Both the position numbers and the translations under genes were made by a program. This document shows positions 1 through 4,933 of a stretch of DNA of 15,402 bases, piece by piece. Source of the stretch: Candidatus Thalassarchaeaceae archaeon (GTDB lineage: Archaea; Thermoplasmatota; Poseidoniia; Poseidoniales; Thalassarchaeaceae). The notes under the pieces were generated by a model. It made no database searches, had not been told where the DNA came from, and was given only the letters and a program-made list of their open reading frames with translations. The DNA is taken from assembly GCA_029250565.1 (NCBI GenBank), contig JAQXFA010000096.1, positions 1 through 15,402 of the forward strand, in the 5' to 3' direction. How positions within the stretch are numbered: the first letter of the stretch is position 1; every line of letters begins with the position of its first letter.

Positions 1-2
1 AT

Positions 3-704
3 GGGTGGTTAATCACAATACGTCACGCCCATATGCCTGGTATTGCAGAGTTTAGAAAACGCATCCGTTCGAAGAGTTTTATGAAGGATGGAATGATGAA
101 TACAGAATATTTACTATACCAACTTCTTGACTCAGTCGCTGATGATTGGATGAAGGTTTTGAGCCGCCAATCCGAAAGACTAGACGAATTAGAAGACCAA
201 GTTTTTGACCCTACACAAAAATTCCCAAATCTTCTTGAAGATTTGCACGAGATAAAGGGTGAACTACGTGAGATTGCAAAATCAACCACTCCTCTTGACG
301 ACCTTATTCAAGGAATGCTGCGCTCTACTGATGGCTTTGTAACTGAAGAAACCGACCTTTACTATCGAGATTTAGCGGATTTGACTCACTCTATTGTGAC
401 CCGTGTTGAAAATTACAGTTCTGGTGCCGCATCAACTCGTGACACCTATATTTCTCAAACTTCAATGAGATTGGCAGAGTCACAGGCTGAAACTGCTGAA
501 GTCATGAGACTGTTGACGATTATTGCCACTATCATGCTACCAATTACTGCTGTTGCAAGTATTTTTGGAATGAACGTTCAATCATTTGGGGCTGGAACAG
601 GACCTGTTGATTTGACTGTCATTTTAGCTTTGATGGCTGGTATCGGCGGTGGATTACTAATGTGGTTATACTTCAAAGGATACATCGGTGGCAAACGCCG
701 TTAA
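3..704 (+). CDS. corA: CorA-family divalent cation transporter, 5'-truncated by window edge
   Basis: This is the C-terminal part of a CorA-type Mg2+/Co2+ channel. The frame is open to the left edge of the window, and the residues before the first ATG (position 33), reading GWLITIRHAHM, fit the end of the CorA N-terminal cytoplasmic domain. The true start therefore lies outside the window, and about 80-100 residues of a usual ~320 are missing. A long helical, charged region with a YYRDLADLTHSI segment leads into two membrane segments near the C-terminus. The first ends in the signature G-M-N (codons 567-575), the selectivity filter of the pentameric channel. The second begins about 13 residues later. 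The loop after GMN reads VQSFGAGTGPVD and lacks the usual MPEL-type sequence. The short tail is basic (GGKRR). It converges on the minus-strand small ORF with 9 bp between the stop codons. Family assignment is firm; the ion is not determined by sequence. Confidence 0.9.
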   Translation, partial: GWLITIRHAHMPGIAEFRKRIRSKSFMKDGMMNTEYLLYQLLDSVADDWMKVLSRQSERLDELEDQVFDPTQKFPNLLEDLHEIKGELREIAKSTTPLDDLIQGMLRSTDGFVTEETDLYYRDLADLTHSIVTRVENYSSGAASTRDTYISQTSMRLAESQAETAEVMRLLTIIATIMLPITAVASIFGMNVQSFGAGTGPVDLTVILALMAGIGGGLLMWLYFKGYIGGKRR

Positions 705-713
705 CCACGCCGG

Positions 714-884
714 TTATTCTTCTTCGAATGCCGCCTTTAATTTCTCTTCGTCGCGAGCCCATCTCTTTCTCTGATGTTCCTCAACCAATTCTAGTTTAGA
801 ATTGAGTTTTTTTGCCATGAAGCGATAGATTAGAAACAACATCAACACATCAAATATGATGAAAGCAACCAATAAATTATCCAT
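714..884 (-). CDS. Small single-pass membrane protein (56 aa), unknown function
   Basis: This short ORF begins with ATG at 884 and ends with TAA at 714-716. The protein has a hydrophobic helix at about residues 4-22 (reads VAFIIFDVLMLFLIYRF). A strongly charged, probably helical tail rich in Lys, Glu and Arg follows and ends FEEE. This is a typical N-out/C-in single-pass small membrane protein, with no cleavable signal motif. It starts 9 bp after the ferredoxin stop codon and is very likely co-transcribed with it; a weak GAG lies upstream of the ATG. Its 3' end converges on the CorA gene. I do not recognise a family. A membrane anchor or regulatory partner for the ferredoxin is conceivable from position alone. 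The clean hydrophobic/charged partition and tight operon spacing are the evidence that it is real. Confidence 0.6.
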   Translation of the reverse strand: MDNLLVAFIIFDVLMLFLIYRFMAKKLNSKLELVEEHQRKRWARDEEKLKAAFEEE

Positions 885-893
885 ATTATCAAC

Positions 894-1193
894 TCATAGT
901 GGGGGGTTTGTTTCAATATCACATGCAGAATCTGCAACGCAAATACACGCCAGAATATACCCCTCATCAATCAAATAATCATCAAGGCCAGGAGGTGGGG
1001 GATCAGGGATTGGAACTTTTCCTTTGATTAATTTCACGAGGCAGGTACCACAATTTCCAGAAGTGCAACCACTAGGAATTTCAATTCCTGCATGTTCGGC
1101 AATTTCTAGAATTGGAACGTTTTCCTCAACCTCTGCACTGCCAAGAATGATGCCATTACGAAAGAACCGAAGTAATGCCATATCCTTGGCCAA
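894..1193 (-). CDS. Plant-type [2Fe-2S] ferredoxin
   Basis: This is a 99-residue soluble electron carrier. The cluster ligands are Cys43, Cys48 and Cys51 (C-x4-C-x2-C in GCTSGNCGTC) and a distal Cys83 in the LACIC segment, the arrangement of plant/cyanobacterial-type [2Fe-2S] ferredoxins with the beta-grasp fold. An extra Cys85 sits beside the fourth ligand. The loop at residues 60-70 is Pro-rich (PIPDPPPPG). Start choice: the TTG at 1193 is preceded by GGAG six bases upstream, whereas the ATG at 1181 (MALLRF, 95 aa) has no SD at a good distance, so TTG is preferred. The gene follows the HhH/zinc-ribbon gene by 39 bp and precedes the small membrane-protein gene by 9 bp, suggesting one transcript. 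Its redox partner is not evident in the window. Confidence 0.88.
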   Translation of the reverse strand: MAKDMALLRFFRNGIILGSAEVEENVPILEIAEHAGIEIPSGCTSGNCGTCLVKLIKGKVPIPDPPPPGLDDYLIDEGYILACICVADSACDIETNPPL

Positions 1194-1232
1194 AGAGTTC
1201 TCCGCCTTGAGAATAGTGGAAACTCAACTGCT

Positions 1233-2321
1233 TCAACGGTCAGACCAACGAGTCCAACGCCCAGTCTGCTTGTTGAACACAAGACCCGCCTTTTTCATCC
1301 ACTTATTGAATTTAGTTGCACCAGCACCTGTTGCGACAATGAAATCCTCTCGATCTTCTTGCGCTTGAATGTAGCCCTTTGCCGCTAGAGTCTGGTCAAT
1401 CCAGTCGTTGATATCCATCAAACCACCACTCAACTTGCTTTCCGATACAGCAGCCTCGAACAGCTCGGCATCTGCCCCTGCTTGTTCCAAATCTGCTCGT
1501 AATAGTTCATCCACTGAACCTATCTTGGATACCTTTGGCCTAACAGCAATTGGTAGACGTGGAGCTTTGTTTTCATCAATTGAAATCCGCTTCCCATTAT
1601 TGAGGAATGATTCCACTCTGTCAACCATGCTAGCGCTGAAGTTAGTTTCACAATCCCAACAGATGTAACTCCATCCCTCTGGGTCATCTTGGTTGAGATT
1701 ACCACTTACTGGATCTATTTCTTCACCACATTCTGGACAAGCATACAAGCATAGAACAGGAACCACCTTTCGGCGGAAATCAGCAATATCTTGGGGTGTA
1801 CCTGTCAAACCAAGAAGTTCATGATCTCTAGCGGCTTCTAATCCCCTAGTTTCTAGTTGGTCATTTATCTTAGAGCGCATCTCATTTTTACCCTCTTCAT
1901 CCAAGTTGTTTTCCAACTTGCAAATTAGTTCAATGCTTTTGCCGAGGCGAATCATCACTAGTTTCTTGCTACGAAAAGCCTCGACCTTTGCCTCTCTGAT
2001 TCGCTCCTTCTGCTCAATGATTTCAGACAAGTAATCCTTCTGTTGCCGGCGTAATCGCTGTTTGTCAATGCGGTCCAACTTTTGTGGAGAAGACAAAACT
2101 TTAGAGAGGTATTTTTCAGAACCTGAACCTGAAGGCCCCGATTTGATTACTTCAATTACTGATGTAGCAATCTTTTCTTTTAGGCCATAATTACCAACTA
2201 ATTGTGCTTCTGTGATATCTTTGAGTTTACCAATCGTCAATCCAGCGTCAGCTAAAGTCTGAGCAGTTACTTCGTCAACCCCACGTCTCAAGAGTGCTAG
2301 ATAGGTGTCCTTCTTTGCCAT
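1233..2321 (-). CDS. Helix-hairpin-helix and zinc-ribbon protein, uncharacterised
   Basis: This 362-residue protein is not one I recognise as a named family. Residues 5-60 look like a helix-hairpin-helix nucleic-acid-binding unit (LLRRGVDEVTAQTLADAGL, then GLKEKIATSVIEVI). Residues 80-125 are highly charged and probably coiled-coil. Residues 195-224 form a zinc ribbon with Cys195/Cys198 (CPEC) and Cys221/Cys224 (CWDC). The C-terminal ~60 residues (IDDW-like helix, then FNKWMKKAGLVFN) resemble a small winged-helix or similar domain, a tentative reading. No signal peptide or membrane segment is seen. It starts with ATG preceded by a run of seven G (2329-2335) that can serve as an SD. The gene lies 78 bp downstream of ksgA in the same direction, so it may be an extra member of the translation/transcription cluster. 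A DNA- or RNA-binding role is inferred from domain types only. Confidence 0.75.
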   Translation of the reverse strand: MAKKDTYLALLRRGVDEVTAQTLADAGLTIGKLKDITEAQLVGNYGLKEKIATSVIEVIKSGPSGSGSEKYLSKVLSSPQKLDRIDKQRLRRQQKDYLSEIIEQKERIREAKVEAFRSKKLVMIRLGKSIELICKLENNLDEEGKNEMRSKINDQLETRGLEAARDHELLGLTGTPQDIADFRRKVVPVLCLYACPECGEEIDPVSGNLNQDDPEGWSYICWDCETNFSASMVDRVESFLNNGKRISIDENKAPRLPIAVRPKVSKIGSVDELLRADLEQAGADAELFEAAVSESKLSGGLMDINDWIDQTLAAKGYIQAQEDREDFIVATGAGATKFNKWMKKAGLVFNKQTGRWTRWSDR

Positions 2322-2399
2322 ACGGCATCCCCCCCGATGACACCGGAGCCGGGGGTCCGCTTTGAACCCCCCGTTTTATCAAGAATTGCGTGATACCAT
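2322..2399 (-). promoter_or_regulatory. GC-tract leader with two mutually exclusive hairpins
   Basis: Read on the minus strand, the region between ksgA and the HhH/zinc-ribbon gene has three tracts: six G (2372-2367), five C (2355-2351) and seven G (2335-2329). The central C tract can pair with the first G tract (6-bp stem GGGGGT/ACCCCC, loop 2365-2357) or with the last one. The last G tract is 7 bases from the ATG and overlaps the likely ribosome-binding site. This layout can mask or expose the start. A TATA-like TTGATAAAA lies at about 2374-2382 on the minus strand; if it is a promoter, transcription would begin inside the leader and the first G tract would be lost. Confidence 0.35.
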
Positions 2400-3350
2400 T
2401 CATTCGTTGAATTGTTGGTTGAAATACTCTAACCTTTGAGCTAGTAAAAGCCACTCTTCAACTTCCAAATCCTCAGGCCTAAAATCTTCCCAACCATCCT
2501 CTAATATGGCGCTTTCTTCATCCGAAAGAAGGTGATTGACTGCCTCAACCCATCTCTCACGATTCCAATTTGGAACTCTTTCAATTTTTCTTGGAACCCC
2601 TTTCAAACGATTACGCATTTTTTTACGTCTTTGCGCAAAGGCATGGGAAACCATTCTCTTTACCAATCGATATTCGACATCAATTCCAATTTCAGTACGG
2701 AAATCATGCGGTGTCATCAATACCAATCTACTTTGAACTTCGGGGTGTGGTGTAAAACAATGTGCTGGCACTTTCATTTCCAAGGAAACTAACCAATTCA
2801 GGGCTGTATTGATTCCAAGCGGGCCACGAGACGCTAATCCAAATTCCATCGCTAATCGGCTAGCAAATTCATCTTGCAAAAGTAAGACTACTGATTTCAA
2901 CTGATTTGTCCCTTGCCGTTTTGCATTCTCCTGCCAATTATCAATTTTAGCAATCAAAGGACTAGAAATCTGATACGGAGGGTTACAAACAACGTCAGTC
3001 AAATCCTTGGGCCATTGAACGTTCAATGCATCTCCTTCTATTAGGGTAAGTTGACCGCTTTCAATTGCTTCAGCGTGTACTCGATGTAAATGTTCAATCG
3101 CTATATTGTCAATTTCTATCGCTGTCACTCGCGCCCCAGTTAATAGAAGAAAATGAGTAAGTGTCCCAGGCCCTGGACCTACCTCCAACACATGAGAGTT
3201 TGAGTCAACCTTTGATAGTTTAATCGGCACTTGAAGGACCTTTTCATCAACCAAGAAATGTTGTCCTAATTCTTTGTCTGCCCATCGACGATCAAGTAAC
3301 AAGTCCACTAACTCACGCACTATCCCGTCGCTTGGCTCAACTGATGACAT
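2400..3350 (-). CDS. ksgA: 16S rRNA (adenine-N6)-dimethyltransferase KsgA/Dim1
   Basis: KsgA/Dim1 uses S-adenosylmethionine to dimethylate two adjacent adenosines in the 3'-terminal helix of small-subunit rRNA, a late ribosome-assembly step. In this 316-residue protein the family motifs run in order: LGQHFL at 28-33, SAM-binding motif I EVGPGPGT at 56-63, acidic motif II AIEID at 77-81, GDAL at 106-109 and catalytic NPPY at 123-126. The basic C-terminal signature FAQRRKKMRNRLK follows. The catalytic tetrapeptide is NPPY where KsgA enzymes usually have N-L/I-P-Y. The N-terminus is somewhat longer than in E. coli KsgA, and the C-terminus is acidic. ATG start, 7 bp after the DUF655 stop, in the conserved archaeal order rpoF-DUF655-ksgA. 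Confidence 0.95.
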   Translation of the reverse strand: MSSVEPSDGIVRELVDLLLDRRWADKELGQHFLVDEKVLQVPIKLSKVDSNSHVLEVGPGPGTLTHFLLLTGARVTAIEIDNIAIEHLHRVHAEAIESGQLTLIEGDALNVQWPKDLTDVVCNPPYQISSPLIAKIDNWQENAKRQGTNQLKSVVLLLQDEFASRLAMEFGLASRGPLGINTALNWLVSLEMKVPAHCFTPHPEVQSRLVLMTPHDFRTEIGIDVEYRLVKRMVSHAFAQRRKKMRNRLKGVPRKIERVPNWNRERWVEAVNHLLSDEESAILEDGWEDFRPEDLEVEEWLLLAQRLEYFNQQFNE

Positions 3351-3357
3351 AGTCCCA

Positions 3358-3948
3358 CTATTCCGCTACACGCACAACATTTTGGAGCAGGCTAGGCACC
3401 ATCTTAGGGTCTTGTAATTCTTCAACTAATCTCTCAACTATTAGTTGAAGTGAATCTATTATGCAGGCTTCATCAACCTCTTCAAATGTCATCCATCCGG
3501 CACTAACTCGGCTTTTCATCATCTGTGTTGCTTTCTTTTGCCCTATACCTGGCAGTAATTGGAAAGCATGGAACTTGAGGGATACCGGGCCCGCACGATT
3601 ATAAAATTCCATACATGGTTTCGGATTTTCAGAAAGTATCTCTTTCATCACATCAACAATTGCCGCTTGGGCTTGATTTGGCAATTCACGATATCTATCC
3701 TTGCCTAGAACCATAGCTATTTTTTCACTTCCCTCCTCTGTTGGAAGTTCTAACTTTTGACCAGGTGCAAGAACCCCACAACCAGGGCTTGCTCTAGCTT
3801 TGATAAGATGCAAATGTTGTTCAGTAATACAGTGGATTATTCCGCCACCTGCACCGCTTCCTTCTTGGGAAAGAACTCGGCAATGTGTCTCATTGGACCA
3901 TGGTAGTTCATCGCCGCCGCGACCATCTCGATACCCACCACCGTGCAT
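3358..3948 (-). CDS. DUF655 family protein, HhH-containing nucleic-acid-binding protein
   Basis: This archaeal DUF655 protein is about 196 residues. The recognisable part is the C-terminal half. The segment FHAFQLLPGIGQKKATQMM is a helix-hairpin-helix with the GIG hairpin, preceded by the FYNRAGPVSLKFH stretch typical of the family. The N-terminal half carries an OB-like beta-rich segment (GVLAPGQKLELP, then GKDRYRELP). DUF655 is found across archaea between rpoF and ksgA, which suggests a role in ribosome or RNA metabolism, but its biochemical function is not established. Start choice: the ATG at 3948 has a good SD (GAGGT, 8 bases upstream). A TTG at 4008 would add 20 residues and overlap the rpoF stop as TTGA but has a weaker SD. 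The ATG start gives a length close to the family norm. Confidence 0.85.
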   Translation of the reverse strand: MHGGGYRDGRGGDELPWSNETHCRVLSQEGSGAGGGIIHCITEQHLHLIKARASPGCGVLAPGQKLELPTEEGSEKIAMVLGKDRYRELPNQAQAAIVDVMKEILSENPKPCMEFYNRAGPVSLKFHAFQLLPGIGQKKATQMMKSRVSAGWMTFEEVDEACIIDSLQLIVERLVEELQDPKMVPSLLQNVVRVAE

Positions 3949-4004
3949 TTCACTCAACCTCGCGAAATAGGTTCTGTCACTTAAGGAACCGCTTTTAGCG
4001 TCCT

Positions 4005-4367
4005 TCAACCTTCATATCCAACATGTTGACGAACTAGTGTCACAATATGTTCAACTTCATCATCATCCATTACTACACGCCTCGAAGCAAGTATTGCCTT
4101 GACGTCATCTGGATTGACTGGAATGATTTCAGCAATTTTAGCAGCAATGTCAGGTGCTGCGGCTAACTTATCAAGTTCAAGAAGATCTTTGAGCATTGAA
4201 TTGAAAACTTTAGTCTCTGTGACAATCCCATTGCGTGAATCTCCTGCAGCCCAAATAGCGTGGTTAAGCGCCATGTTCTGTTCGTAGGATAACTCTCCTC
4301 GGCGCTCTTGTGCATTTTCAAGTGCATCCCTAACTGTTGCATAATCAATGTATGTTTTCTCACCCAT
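4005..4367 (-). CDS. rpoF: DNA-directed RNA polymerase subunit F (Rpb4 homologue)
   Basis: This 120-residue protein is the archaeal Rpb4 counterpart, which pairs with RpoE (Rpb7) to form the polymerase stalk that contacts nascent RNA and aids open-complex formation. The N-terminal region (TYIDYATVRDALENAQERR) and the C-terminal HRDC-like helical domain (IAAKIAEIIPVNPDDVKAIL, then DDEVEHIVTLV) fit the family and its length. Start choice: the ATG at 4367 has a strong SD, GAGGTGA, which overlaps the L21e stop codon (TGA at 4380-4378). The two genes are therefore probably translationally coupled. The open frame continues upstream through L21e, but that extension is an artefact of a second reading frame. 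It is followed directly by DUF655. Confidence 0.93.
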   Translation of the reverse strand: MGEKTYIDYATVRDALENAQERRGELSYEQNMALNHAIWAAGDSRNGIVTETKVFNSMLKDLLELDKLAAAPDIAAKIAEIIPVNPDDVKAILASRRVVMDDDEVEHIVTLVRQHVGYEG

Positions 4368-4377
4368 GTTATTCACC

Positions 4378-4668
4378 TCACTCCAAAGGACGCAAGTGTT
4401 CGGGACGGGCCACGATGGTTTTTGCCATGTTTCCGTCCTTAATTGCCAAGACGTAAGCACGCCCCTGCTTCCCTGTAATTGTCCCTGTTTGACCTTGGAA
4501 TCTGCGATGTGGCATTCCTTTTTGATGGCCACCATCAATAACGATTGCGACTTTGTCGCCTTCTTCGTATGGATGCATAACTCTCCTGATGAACAGGCGA
4601 CCTCGCTCACTCTTACTACGACTAGCAATTGTACGAGTTCCCTGACGGCTACCATGTGTTCTGCGCAT
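4378..4668 (-). CDS. rpl21e: 50S ribosomal protein L21e
   Basis: This 96-residue, basic large-subunit protein is specific to archaea and eukaryotes. The N-terminus MRRTHGSRQGTR, the central HPYEEGDKVAIVID segment and the GQTGTITGKQGRAYVL strand pair (an SH3-like barrel) identify it, and the length fits the family. ATG start with SD GGAGG seven bases upstream (4676-4680). It is the first gene of the L21e-rpoF-DUF655-ksgA series, and its stop codon lies inside the SD of rpoF. A small GC hairpin (4684-4698) sits four bases upstream of its SD. In many archaea pus10 is its immediate upstream neighbour; here that place is taken by a divergent permease gene, and Pus10 lies about 4 kb away on the other strand. 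Confidence 0.96.
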   Translation of the reverse strand: MRRTHGSRQGTRTIASRSKSERGRLFIRRVMHPYEEGDKVAIVIDGGHQKGMPHRRFQGQTGTITGKQGRAYVLAIKDGNMAKTIVARPEHLRPLE

Positions 4669-4683
4669 TGTAATGCCTCCATT

Positions 4684-4733
4684 TCCCCCTATGGGGGACT
4701 CGCCGACTTGCCGCCCCTAATTAAGCACGTCGG
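4684..4733 (-). promoter_or_regulatory. Structured leader of the L21e operon
   Basis: Minus-strand transcripts reaching L21e would carry CCGAC (4733-4729) complementary to GTCGG (4707-4703). A tight hairpin of CCCCC, loop ATA and GGGGG follows (4697-4685, extendable by one pair to 4698/4684). An upstream GGGG tract (4717-4714) could instead pair with the CCCCC arm, opening the hairpin next to the SD. This suggests a regulated or autoregulated leader, as is common for ribosomal-protein operons, but that is inference; the transcription start is not known. Confidence 0.35.
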
Positions 4734-4804
4734 ATTCAACATGTCACCAATATCATCCAATTCAATTCTAATTCTTCAATTCTACCGTAAAAATTACTCA
4801 ATTT

Positions 4805-4849
4805 CTGATTTACAACTGATGTGATTCGTAAATCAGTACATATTATCAG
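4805..4849. repeat. Nested inverted repeats, operator-like
   Basis: CTGATTTAC (4805-4813) and its exact reverse complement GTAAATCAG (4828-4836) flank a 14-bp spacer. Inside and outside this pair the shorter unit recurs: CTGAT at 4816-4820 and ATCAG at 4845-4849. Two CTGAT are thus followed by two ATCAG. The spacing suits a dimeric or tetrameric repressor binding site between the two divergent promoters; no regulator can be assigned. Confidence 0.4.
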
Positions 4850-4903
4850 AATGAGTGGTGATAATTGATTGAACTCTATAGCGACTTATTTGAATAGTAA
4901 AAA

Positions 4904-4933
4904 GCCCCGCCAAATGACTAGGCGGTATTGATG
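4904..4933 (+). promoter_or_regulatory. RBS-occluding hairpin with a possible 5-codon leader ORF before the RND permease
   Basis: The SD of the permease gene (AGGCGGT, 4920-4926, five-base spacer to the ATG at 4931) contains GGCGG (4921-4925). This can pair with CCGCC at 4907-4911 across a 9-base loop, which would hide the SD. A minimal ORF begins in that loop: ATG at 4914, codons for M-T-R-R-Y, stop TGA at 4929-4931. The TGA overlaps the permease ATG as TGATG. Ribosomes on this mini-ORF would melt the stem. No SD for the mini-ORF is visible, so it may be coincidental. Confidence 0.3.

Larger units (their letters stand above)
4683..4927. other. Divergent intergenic region with inverted and direct repeats
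   Basis: This 245-bp spacer separates the L21e operon (minus) from the RND permease gene (plus) and must hold both promoters. Visible features are the L21e leader (4684-4733) and an 8-bp direct repeat CAATTCTA at 4763-4770 and 4777-4784, within a run of four AATTC units. A perfect 9-bp inverted repeat CTGATTTAC/GTAAATCAG lies at 4805-4813 and 4828-4836. AT-rich, TATA-like stretches lie at 4874-4896 on the plus strand, but no unambiguous TATA box is evident on either strand. Confidence 0.6.

Noticed and set aside
1024..1668. Plus-strand ORFs opposite the ferredoxin and HhH/zinc-ribbon genes
   Set aside because: Their composition is that of shadow frames; the minus-strand frames carry the Cys motifs and SDs.
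2329..2372. G-quadruplex in the leader of the HhH/zinc-ribbon gene
   Set aside because: Only two long G tracts occur on the minus strand, separated by a C tract that would pair with them; four tracts are needed.
2350..2377. Plus-strand GC hairpin followed by TTTT, resembling an intrinsic terminator
   Set aside because: No plus-strand gene ends upstream of it, and archaeal termination depends on U tracts rather than such hairpins; the minus-strand leader reading explains it better.
4368..4682. In-frame upstream extension of rpoF giving a 225-residue protein
   Set aside because: The added part lies entirely over L21e in another frame, while the ATG at 4367 has a strong SD and gives the normal Rpb4 length.
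4348..4824. Plus-strand ORF across L21e and the divergent spacer
   Set aside because: It is antisense to L21e for most of its length and has no domain, SD or hydrophobic pattern.
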